Positions 6,892 through 13,386 of a stretch of 20,202 bases of DNA are shown piece after piece. Position 1 is the first letter of the stretch; each line of letters opens with the position of its first letter. This stretch comes from an uncultured Prevotellaceae bacterium (lineage in GTDB: Bacteria; Bacteroidota; Bacteroidia; Bacteroidales; Bacteroidaceae), in contig CADCEQ010000044.1 in the NCBI GenBank assembly GCA_902800435.1, positions 1-20,202 on the forward strand, given 5' to 3'. The notes below the pieces were generated by a model. That model searched no databases. It saw nothing but the letters and a program-made list of their open reading frames with translations, and was not told where the DNA came from. Position numbers and translations under genes: made by a program.

Positions 6892-7809
6892 ATGAAGATT
6901 CTTGTTGCAACAGAAAAACCGTTCGCAGCTGCTGCCGTGAACGGAATCAAAGCAGAAGTTGAGGCAGCCGGCAATGAGCTGGTGCTGCTCGAGAAATATA
7001 CGGAGAAGGCCCAGCTGCTCGACGCAGTGAAGGACGCCGACGCTATGATCATCCGCTCTGACAAGGTCGACGCCGAAGTGCTCGACGCTGCCAAGCAGCT
7101 GAAGATTGTGGTTCGCGCAGGTGCCGGTTACGACAACATCGACCTCGCCGCCGCTACGGCCCACAACGTCGTGGCTGAGAACACGCCCGGTCAGAACGCC
7201 AACGCTGTGGCCGAACTGGTGTTCGGTCTGCTGGTGATGGCCGTTCGCGGCTTCTACAACGGCAAGAGCGGCTCCGAGCTGCTCGGCAAGAAGCTGGGTA
7301 TCCTCGCCTTCGGTAACGTGGGTCGCAACGTGGCCCGCATTGCCAAGGGCTTCGGCATGGAGGTCTACGCCTTCGACGCCTACTGCCCCGCTGAGGTCAT
7401 CGAGAAGGCTGGCGTTCATGCCGTCGAGAATCAGGACGCTCTGTTCGAGCAGTGCGACGTCGTCTCGCTGCACATCCCCGCTACGCCCGAGACCAAGCAG
7501 AGCATTAACTATGCGCTGGTAGGCAAGATGAAGAAGGGCGGCATACTCGTGAACACCGCCCGCAAGGAGGTCATCAACGAGCCCGAGCTGCTGAAGCTGA
7601 TGCAGGAGCGCGAGGACCTGAAGTTCGTCACCGACATCATGCCCGATGCCAACGACGAGTTCCAGAAGTTTGAGGGCCGCTACTTCTCAACACCGAAGAA
7701 GATGGGCGCTCAGACGGCTGAGGCCAACATCAACGCCGGTATCGCTGCCGCCAAGCAGATCAATGCTTTCTTCAAGGACGGCGATACCAAGTTCCAGGTG
7801 AACAAGTAA
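6892..7809 (+). CDS. serA: D-3-phosphoglycerate dehydrogenase, short type
   Basis: Oxidises 3-phosphoglycerate to 3-phosphohydroxypyruvate with NAD, the first step of serine synthesis. At 305 residues it contains only the substrate and NAD domains, with no C-terminal ACT regulatory domain, so the classical serine feedback site is absent. The NAD motif is LAFGNVGRNVA (138-148) and the catalytic Arg is R224 in NTAR. The position that is His in most family members (TPHIGA) reads TPKKMGAQT here (267-275), so Lys takes its place. This matches what I recall of the type III (lysine) enzymes described from Entamoeba and Bacteroidetes. The gene is tightly coupled to serC and closed by a strong terminator. 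Confidence 0.92.
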   Translation: MKILVATEKPFAAAAVNGIKAEVEAAGNELVLLEKYTEKAQLLDAVKDADAMIIRSDKVDAEVLDAAKQLKIVVRAGAGYDNIDLAAATAHNVVAENTPGQNANAVAELVFGLLVMAVRGFYNGKSGSELLGKKLGILAFGNVGRNVARIAKGFGMEVYAFDAYCPAEVIEKAGVHAVENQDALFEQCDVVSLHIPATPETKQSINYALVGKMKKGGILVNTARKEVINEPELLKLMQEREDLKFVTDIMPDANDEFQKFEGRYFSTPKKMGAQTAEANINAGIAAAKQINAFFKDGDTKFQVNK

Positions 7810-7831
7810 TTTTACCTTAATAACTAATAGG

Positions 7832-7878
7832 CCGGGGGCTCTGAACAAATGTGTTTTAGAGCCCCCGGTTTGTGTTTG
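7832..7878 (+). terminator. Strong terminator of the serC-serA operon
   Basis: A perfect 11-bp GC-rich stem (7832-7842 with 7858-7868), a 15-nt loop and then a T/G-rich tract. The hairpin also lies 11 bp past the stop of the convergent lipoprotein gene and may serve both strands, although the minus-strand side has few Ts. Confidence 0.88.
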
Positions 7879-7879
7879 T

Positions 7880-8968
7880 CTATGGTAGCCTTCGACCTTG
7901 GTAGTCGATATAGAACCAGTCGTCGCTCACCCATTCCCAGTGCTCATCGTTCGGATTATTCTTCTGGCCGGTGTTCGTCGCTTTGGCCCGTCCCCCTTCG
8001 AAAGGATAGGCGTACTTGTACTGGGGAGTAATCACAACATGGCCAAGCGAATCGGCAAACCCTATCTGTCCCGATTCGTTGACAATACGGAAGTGGCCCT
8101 CATGCAGATAGTCGGGCGTGAGGTTGTCGACGATCATAGCGCGGCACAGTTCTTGTCCCTCGGTATTGATGCAGGGTATGCCTTTCGCACCCGATTCCCA
8201 CACGAAGCCTATGGGGGCAATGCTGTCGCTCACGCAGTAGATGTAACGTCCGTAAGGAACTATAGTGTCGCCTTTCTCGTTGACATAACAGACGGAAGAG
8301 AGCCAGTCGTCAGCCTCCTGCCTGACAGCGTAGAGCCGTTTCCCGGTATATCCCTTGACCTGTCCTGCATGACGGTTCTCGAATATAGGATCGGGGTTGC
8401 GCAATAGTTCGCGGTCTGTTCTGATGACGACTTTCTTCAGCAGCCCGTCGGCAAAGTTGAAGGTTACGGAGGCATCGCGGTTGGTCGTTAAACAGACCTT
8501 CTGAATGTTGCTGCTTACATTTTTCAACTTCAACAGGCGCAAGACGTCGGCTCGGCGCATTCCTGTGAAGATGCCTTTGTTCAGGAGTATTCTGCTGTCA
8601 GTTATGCTGGCGTAGATAATCGGGTAACTGTTCACATTGCTCTCAACGGGATACTCCTCGAAGACCAGATGGTTGCCGAAGTTCTTGAATGAGAGCAAGT
8701 GCTTCGTCTTCCAGTAGTCTTCCAATACGGTGTGAGGCAGAAACGACAGATCGTCAAGCGGTTGGAACTTCATTCCAAACGGATAGACATCATAGTCATC
8801 AGGGCTGCTGGGAAAAGCTGATAGCGAATCGCCATAGACTTTCTGCTCCCAGTAGTCGGGTACTTCACCACTGTCTACTACTGCTTTATGCTGGCCGCAA
8901 CCAGCACAAACGGCACACGCAAGGGTGGCACCAAAAACAAACTTAAAACTTTTGTTGTTCATTGACAT
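7880..8968 (-). CDS. WG-repeat lipoprotein, function unknown
   Basis: A 362-residue exported protein. The signal peptide has a Cys-rich end (VCAGC, lipid Cys at about 24, with an atypical -3 residue), so a lipoprotein is likely. ATG at 8962 (MNNKSFKF) is as plausible a start as 8968. The middle (about 118-185) has GIFTGMRRADVLRLL, then VTFNFADGLLKKVVI, reminiscent of BamE/SmpA-like folds. The C-terminal part (about 290-332) reads as a WG-type repeat: FRIVNESGQIGFADSLG, then ITPQYKYAYPF. It is a single gene on the opposite strand between two plus-strand operons, with somewhat lower GC than its neighbours. No function can be assigned. Confidence 0.75.
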   Translation of the reverse strand: MSMNNKSFKFVFGATLACAVCAGCGQHKAVVDSGEVPDYWEQKVYGDSLSAFPSSPDDYDVYPFGMKFQPLDDLSFLPHTVLEDYWKTKHLLSFKNFGNHLVFEEYPVESNVNSYPIIYASITDSRILLNKGIFTGMRRADVLRLLKLKNVSSNIQKVCLTTNRDASVTFNFADGLLKKVVIRTDRELLRNPDPIFENRHAGQVKGYTGKRLYAVRQEADDWLSSVCYVNEKGDTIVPYGRYIYCVSDSIAPIGFVWESGAKGIPCINTEGQELCRAMIVDNLTPDYLHEGHFRIVNESGQIGFADSLGHVVITPQYKYAYPFEGGRAKATNTGQKNNPNDEHWEWVSDDWFYIDYQGRRLP

Positions 8969-9004
8969 GTTTATTTATCAAACCTTTTTCTATTTTTCTG
9001 CCTG

Positions 9005-9012
9005 CAAAAATA
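9005..9012 (-). promoter_or_regulatory. -7 box for the WG-repeat lipoprotein gene
   Basis: The minus strand reads TATTTTTG here, 36 bp before the start at 8968. The expected -33 position (9032-9035) reads TCTG, a partial match. It lies back-to-back with the plus-strand promoter at 9022-9052, and the two overlap. Confidence 0.6.
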
Positions 9013-9021
9013 CTAAATAAT

Positions 9022-9052
9022 TTTGATAATTCAGAACTTTTCAGTACTTTTG
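9022..9052 (+). promoter_or_regulatory. Promoter for the HIT-DUF1015-YigZ operon
   Basis: TTTG at 9022-9025, a 19-bp spacer and TACTTTTG at 9045-9052 form a consensus Bacteroidetes promoter. Its -33 region overlaps the divergent promoter for the lipoprotein gene. Confidence 0.85.
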
Positions 9053-9084
9053 CAGCTAAATAATTGATAAATCGAAAAACGACT

Positions 9085-9510
9085 ATGCAAAGCGACCCTA
9101 AGCAGTGCCTCTACTGCACCAACAACCAGACGCTTCACGACTTGATGATCGAGATTTGCGAACTCAGCGTGTCGCGCGCGTTCCTGTTCAAGGAGCAGAC
9201 CTATCGCGGACGTTGCCTCGTGGCCTACAAGGACCATGTGAACGACCTGAACGAGCTCTCCGACGAGGAGCGCAACGCCTTTATGGCCGACGTCGCCCGC
9301 GTGACGCGCGCCATGCAGAAGGCCTTCAACCCTGAGAAGATTAACTACGGTGCCTATAGCGATAAGCTGTCGCACCTGCACTTCCACCTGGCGCCGAAGT
9401 ATGTCGACGGCCCCGACTACGGCGGCACGTTTCAGATGAATCCCGGCAAGGTGTATCTGACCGACGCCGAGTATCAGGAGATGATTGAAAAAATCAAGAA
9501 AGAACTATGA
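9085..9510 (+). CDS. HIT family nucleotide-binding hydrolase
   Basis: A 141-residue histidine-triad protein. Family members hydrolyse nucleotide phosphoramidates or dinucleoside polyphosphates. The triad is H97-L-H99-F-H101 in SHLHFHLAPKY, and an N-terminal C8-x-x-C11 pair probably joins a zinc site. I chose ATG at 9085 because the protein then begins MQSDPKQCLYC, as in relatives. An in-frame TTG at 9064 would add seven residues with no family support. It overlaps the DUF1015 gene by 4 bp (ATGA), so translation is probably coupled. The exact substrate cannot be read from sequence. Confidence 0.88.
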   Translation: MQSDPKQCLYCTNNQTLHDLMIEICELSVSRAFLFKEQTYRGRCLVAYKDHVNDLNELSDEERNAFMADVARVTRAMQKAFNPEKINYGAYSDKLSHLHFHLAPKYVDGPDYGGTFQMNPGKVYLTDAEYQEMIEKIKKEL

Positions 9511-10751
9511 TAGTAAAACCCTTTAAAGGCATCCGCCCGCCGAAGGAGCTGGTGGAGCAGGTAGAGAGCCGCCCCTACGACGTGCTCGACAGCGAGGAGG
9601 CCCGCGCTGAGGCCGGCGACAACGAGAAGAGTCTGTACCACATTATCAAGCCCGAGATTGACTTCCCCGTGGGAACGTCGGAGTACGACCCGCGCGTCTA
9701 CGAGCGTGCCGCTGAGAACTTCAAGAAGTTTCAGGACAACGGCTGGCTCATTCAGGACGCGCGCGAACATTATTATATCTACGCGCAGACGATGCAGGGC
9801 AAGACGCAGTACGGTCTCGTGGTGTGTGCACATACCGACGACTATATGGCAGGCCGCATCAAGAAGCACGAGCTGACGCGCCGCGACAAGGAGGAGGACC
9901 GCATGAAGCACGTCCGCGTGAACAACGCCAACATCGAGCCCGTGTTCTTCGCCTATCCCGACAACGAGGTGCTCAACGCCCTGCTGGTGCGCTACGCCCA
10001 GACGGAGCCCGAGTACGACTTCATTGCGCCCATCGACGGTTTCCGTCATCAGTTCTGGGTGATTAACGACCAGCAGGACATCGACCTGATTACTGCCGAG
10101 TTCGGGAAGATGCCGACGATGTACATTGCCGACGGGCATCACCGCTCGGCTGCCGCTGCACTCGTCGGAGCAGAGAAACAGAAGCAGAACCCCAACCATC
10201 GCGGCGACGAGGAGTACAACTACTTCATGGCTGTCTGCTTCCAGGCTTCGCAGCTCACCATCCTCGACTACAACCGCGTGGTGAAGGACCTGAACGGCCT
10301 GACGTCAGAGCAGTTCATCGAGAAGCTTCAGCAGAACTTCATCGTCGAGGACAAGGGTACCGACATCTACAAGCCCCAGCAGCTGCATGAGTTCTCGCTC
10401 TATCTCGACCAGCACTGGTACAGCCTCAAGGCCAAGGAGGGCACCTACGACAACAGCGACCCCATCGGCGTGCTCGATGTCGACATCTCCAGCCGACTCA
10501 TCCTCGACCAGATTCTCGCCATCGGCGACCTGCGCTCGTCGCAGCGCATCGACTTCGTTGGCGGCCTGCGTGGCCTCGGCGAGCTGAAGCGTCGCGTCGA
10601 CAGCGGTGAGATGCGTGCCGCGCTGGCCCTCTATCCCGTCTCGATGCAGCAGATTATGGATATTGCCGACAGCGGTAAGATCATGCCGCCGAAGGCCACC
10701 TGGTTCGAGCCGAAGCTCCGTTCAGGATTAGTCATCCACAAGTTGTCGTGA
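9507..10751 (+). CDS. DUF1015 family protein
   Basis: This 414-residue cytoplasmic protein matches DUF1015. It starts MIVKPFKGIRPPKELVEQV, has SRPYDVLDSEEARA, and carries the conserved IADGHHRSAAA at about 207-217. The DGHHR box resembles the nucleotide-binding box of ParB/Srx-fold proteins, but this is inference and the function is not established. In many bacteria DUF1015 genes sit beside serC and serA. Here it is about 1.7 kb downstream of them, behind a lipoprotein gene on the other strand. It overlaps the HIT gene by ATGA and the YigZ gene by GTGA, which indicates one operon. Confidence 0.88.
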   Translation: MIVKPFKGIRPPKELVEQVESRPYDVLDSEEARAEAGDNEKSLYHIIKPEIDFPVGTSEYDPRVYERAAENFKKFQDNGWLIQDAREHYYIYAQTMQGKTQYGLVVCAHTDDYMAGRIKKHELTRRDKEEDRMKHVRVNNANIEPVFFAYPDNEVLNALLVRYAQTEPEYDFIAPIDGFRHQFWVINDQQDIDLITAEFGKMPTMYIADGHHRSAAAALVGAEKQKQNPNHRGDEEYNYFMAVCFQASQLTILDYNRVVKDLNGLTSEQFIEKLQQNFIVEDKGTDIYKPQQLHEFSLYLDQHWYSLKAKEGTYDNSDPIGVLDVDISSRLILDQILAIGDLRSSQRIDFVGGLRGLGELKRRVDSGEMRAALALYPVSMQQIMDIADSGKIMPPKATWFEPKLRSGLVIHKLS

Positions 10752-12223
10752 CCGACGAATTTAAGACCATAGCTAATAAAGGAGGCGAGGGCTACTACAC
10801 CGAGAAGCGTAGCAAGTTCCTCGCCTTTGCCCACCACGTTGAGACCGTCGACGAGGTGAAGACGCTGCTTGACGGTTACCGGAAGAAGTACTACGATGCC
10901 CGTCACGTCTGTTACGCCTATATGCTCGGCCCTGAGCGTGCGGAGTTTCGCGCCAACGACGACGGCGAGCCCTCGAGCACGGCGGGCAAGCCCATTCTCG
11001 GACAAATCAACTCTAACGAACTGACCGACATCCTCATCGTCGTCGTCCGCTACTACGGCGGCGTCAATCTCGGCACCAGCGGTCTCATCGTGGCCTATCG
11101 CGAGGCTGCTGCCGATGCCATTGCCCACTGCCAGGTGGAGACGCGACAGGTGGAGGAGGTCGTCAGCTATCAGTTTGCTTACCCTATGATGAACGATGTT
11201 ATGCGCGTGGTCAAGGAAATGGCGCCACGCATCGTCAGCCAGACTTACGACAATACCTGTGAAATCAAGCTCAGTATCCGCAAGTCGAAGGCCGAGCAGC
11301 TGCGCCAGCGGTTGGCCAAGCTGGCCTTCCTCGTTGCCTTCCTGCTGACGGCCGTCACCTCGACAGCCCAGATGAAGTGGAACGAGCGCTACCAGCAGTA
11401 TATCAATCAGTATAAGGACATCGCCATCGAGCAGATGCTGCGCTGGAAGGTTCCCGCTTCGATTACTTTGGCGCAGGGCATCTTCGAGAGTGGGGCAGGG
11501 CAGGGCGACCTGGTGCGCCGCTCAAACAACCACTTCGGCATCAAGTGTCACGGGTGGACGGGTCGTACTGTCTACAAGGACGACGACGCCCAGAACGAGT
11601 GCTTCAGGGCCTATGACTCGGCCTTCGACTCATTCGAGGACCACTCGCGCTTCCTCGCCACAGGTCAGCGCTATCGCAGCCTCTTCTCGCTCAAGACCAC
11701 TGACTACAAGGGCTGGGCGCGCGGACTGAAGGCTGCCGGCTATGCCACTAATCCGCAGTATGCCGACCGCCTCATCGAGCTCATTCAGCTCTACAAGCTC
11801 TACGAACTGGATACGGCCAAGGGCTATGACAAGTTCATGGCCCAGCACGCTAAGGACCACAGCGTCAGCGGCCAGCCCCTGCACCCCATCAAGATCTACA
11901 ACAAGAACTACTACCTCTACGCCCGTCGCGGCGACACGTTCCGCTCGATAGGCGAGGAGATAGGTATCTCGTACAAGAAGATTGCCAAGTACAACGAGCG
12001 CGACCGCGACGACCGACTCCAGGAGGGCGAAATCATCTGGCTGAAAAAGAAGCAGAAGAAGGCCCCCAAGGACTACAAGAAACGCCTGCACTACGTCCGT
12101 CAGGGTGAGTCGATGTACAGCATCGCCCAGTCCTACGGCATCCGCCTGAAGTCGCTCTACAAGATGAACCACTTGAAGCCCGACTACGACCTCCGCATTG
12201 GCGATGCGCTCAGACTGCGGTAG
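10748..12223 (+). CDS. YigZ/IMPACT protein fused to LysM glucosaminidase (491 aa)
   Basis: One open frame contains two normally separate proteins. Residues 1-191 are a complete YigZ/UPF0029 protein (YTEKRSKFLAFA at 17-28, DDGEPSSTAGKPIL at 71-84, VVRYYGGVNLG at 99-109), a cytoplasmic family of uncertain function. Residues 192-208 (AFLVAFLLTAVTSTAQ region) look like a secretion signal with an STA-Q cleavage site. A GH73-type glucosaminidase follows (about 213-355, catalytic Glu E247 in GIFESG), then two LysM domains (about 386-433 and 447-491), as in exported peptidoglycan hydrolases. The GTG start at 10748 overlaps the DUF1015 stop. An internal TTG at 11312 would give a stand-alone exported hydrolase (MAKLAFLVAF start). 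Whether the fusion is real or a deletion artefact is open. Confidence 0.85.
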   Translation: MTDEFKTIANKGGEGYYTEKRSKFLAFAHHVETVDEVKTLLDGYRKKYYDARHVCYAYMLGPERAEFRANDDGEPSSTAGKPILGQINSNELTDILIVVVRYYGGVNLGTSGLIVAYREAAADAIAHCQVETRQVEEVVSYQFAYPMMNDVMRVVKEMAPRIVSQTYDNTCEIKLSIRKSKAEQLRQRLAKLAFLVAFLLTAVTSTAQMKWNERYQQYINQYKDIAIEQMLRWKVPASITLAQGIFESGAGQGDLVRRSNNHFGIKCHGWTGRTVYKDDDAQNECFRAYDSAFDSFEDHSRFLATGQRYRSLFSLKTTDYKGWARGLKAAGYATNPQYADRLIELIQLYKLYELDTAKGYDKFMAQHAKDHSVSGQPLHPIKIYNKNYYLYARRGDTFRSIGEEIGISYKKIAKYNERDRDDRLQEGEIIWLKKKQKKAPKDYKKRLHYVRQGESMYSIAQSYGIRLKSLYKMNHLKPDYDLRIGDALRLR

Positions 12224-13063
12224 TCAGACGGACAACTGGCCGCAATAGGTGAACACGTCTTTCGGGAAGTGTTCACCTATTTTTATTTCCTCACGGAACA
12301 GCCCGAAGACGGCTGAGCCGCTGCCCGACATAGCAGCATAGACGGCACCGAGGTCGTAGAGCTGCTGCTTGATGGCACCAATCTCAGGGTGGAGGGCAAA
12401 GACGCTCTGCTCGAAGTCGTTCAACAGTTCGTCGCGCCAAGTCTCAACTGGCTGCATCACAACCTCGCGGCAGCACTTGGCGGGCTTCATGGGCTTGATG
12501 AGCGAGAAGGCCTCGCGGGTGGAGACGGGGATGTCGGGACGCACCACACCGATGAAATAATGACTGAGGTCGAGGTCGACGGGCTGCAGCCGCTCGCCGA
12601 TGCCTTCGGCGTAGGCGGGTCGGCTGAGGATGAAGAACGGGCAGTCGGCACCCAACTGGGCGGCATACTGAATCATCTTCTCGTCGCTGAGTCCCAGGGT
12701 GAACATCTCGTTGAGCAGGCGGATGGTGTAGGCGCAGTCGCTTGAACCGCCGCCCATGCCCGCTTGTGTGGGGATGCCCTTCCAGAGGTGGGCGTGTACG
12801 CGCGGCATCTGCGGGAAGTCGCGCTTTAGCAGCTGGTAGGCGCGAACGACGAGGTTACGCTGCTCGTCGCCCTCAACGCTGAGGTTCGTCACCTTGATGT
12901 CGCAGTCGACGCCCGACGGGAACCGTGTGTCCATCAGCGTCAGCTCCAGCGCATCCTTTATCTGTACGGGGTAGAACACTGTCTCGAGGTTGTGGTAGCC
13001 GTCAGTCCTACGTTCCACAACGTTCAGCCCCAAGTTGATCTTTGCTATCGGAAATGTTATCAT
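12224..13063 (-). CDS. ispE: 4-diphosphocytidyl-2-C-methyl-D-erythritol kinase
   Basis: An ATP-dependent GHMP-family kinase of the MEP (non-mevalonate) isoprenoid pathway. It phosphorylates the 2-hydroxyl of CDP-methylerythritol in the cytoplasm. With the start at 13063 it has 279 residues, normal for the family. PIAKINLGLNV carries the catalytic Lys (K8). The ATP loop is GMGGGSS at about 102-108, the catalytic Asp is D140 in GADCPFF, and the C-terminal GHMP motif is SGSGSAVFGLF. A longer frame begins at 13099, but the 12 extra residues overlap the promoter and lack family support. Its stop abuts the stop of the convergent YigZ-glucosaminidase gene with no spacer. The leader is almost absent. 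Confidence 0.95.
   Translation of the reverse strand: MITFPIAKINLGLNVVERRTDGYHNLETVFYPVQIKDALELTLMDTRFPSGVDCDIKVTNLSVEGDEQRNLVVRAYQLLKRDFPQMPRVHAHLWKGIPTQAGMGGGSSDCAYTIRLLNEMFTLGLSDEKMIQYAAQLGADCPFFILSRPAYAEGIGERLQPVDLDLSHYFIGVVRPDIPVSTREAFSLIKPMKPAKCCREVVMQPVETWRDELLNDFEQSVFALHPEIGAIKQQLYDLGAVYAAMSGSGSAVFGLFREEIKIGEHFPKDVFTYCGQLSV
12245..12290 (+). terminator. Terminator of the HIT operon, inside ispE
   Basis: A perfect 12-bp stem (12245-12256 with 12269-12280) with a 12-nt loop is followed by a T-rich tract (12281-12288). It terminates plus-strand transcripts yet lies entirely within the last codons of the minus-strand ispE gene. Confidence 0.85.
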
Positions 13064-13068
13064 GGCTG

Positions 13069-13099
13069 CAAAGTTACGCATTTTTCTTCTAACCGCCAA
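13069..13099 (-). promoter_or_regulatory. Near-leaderless promoter of ispE
   Basis: Read on the minus strand, TTGG (13099-13096) is followed after 19 bp by a perfect TAACTTTG (13076-13069). Only 5 bp separate this -7 box from the ATG at 13063, so the transcript should start at or next to the start codon. Confidence 0.7.
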
Positions 13100-13112
13100 G
13101 CGTTTCAGCTTT

Positions 13113-13156
13113 AAAAAGCAGGCAGGTGCGCCGTCCCAGTCGGGTGGCGCACCTGC
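13113..13156 (-). terminator. Terminator of the secreted protein/54-aa ORF transcript
   Basis: Minus-strand hairpin with an 11-bp GC-rich stem (13156-13146 with 13132-13122) and a 13-nt loop, followed by CTGC and a TTTTT run (13117-13113). It lies 25 bp after the stop of the 54-residue ORF. Confidence 0.85.
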
Positions 13157-13181
13157 GGTGCTTGATGTATACGAACGGGGA

Positions 13182-13346
13182 TTACTCCTCGAACGGGATC
13201 TCAGTGATGTCGTTGAAGATGGGGAACTCGCGGCTCATGCCTGGTCCCGTTGCATCATCTTCCATCAAAGGCAGCGAAGCCTCAAGAATAGCCTCAGCCG
13301 TAACAGTCATCACCTCAATGGTGGGAATCTCATATATCTTTTTCAT
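13182..13346 (-). CDS. Small acidic ORF downstream of the secreted protein (54 aa)
   Basis: This ORF starts MKKIYEIPTIEVMTVTAEAI and ends in an acidic segment (NDITEIPFEE). The N-terminal MKKIY-x-x-P-x-IEV pattern recalls a group of short hypothetical proteins common in Prevotella and relatives, whose function I do not know. No classical signal peptide or membrane segment is visible. It begins 33 bp after the stop of the 939-residue protein, shares its direction and precedes a strong terminator, so the two are probably one transcript. Possible roles include a secreted or processed peptide or an accessory to the large protein; none is supported by sequence alone. Confidence 0.6.
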   Translation of the reverse strand: MKKIYEIPTIEVMTVTAEAILEASLPLMEDDATGPGMSREFPIFNDITEIPFEE

Positions 13347-13364
13347 AATCTTCTGTTTTTATTT

Positions 13365-13386
13365 TTCACTTATCACTTTTCACTTC
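13365..13386 (-). repeat. AGTGAAA heptamer repeat at the end of the 939-aa gene
   Basis: On the minus strand, TGA occurs at 13382, 13375 and 13368, exactly 7 nt apart. The first of these is the gene's own stop codon. The unit matches the array after dnaB. Confidence 0.75.

Noticed and set aside
6022..7473. 483-codon minus-strand open frame across serC and serA
   Set aside because: It spans two well-identified genes in antisense and has no recognisable domain or promoter. It is a shadow of GC-rich codon usage.
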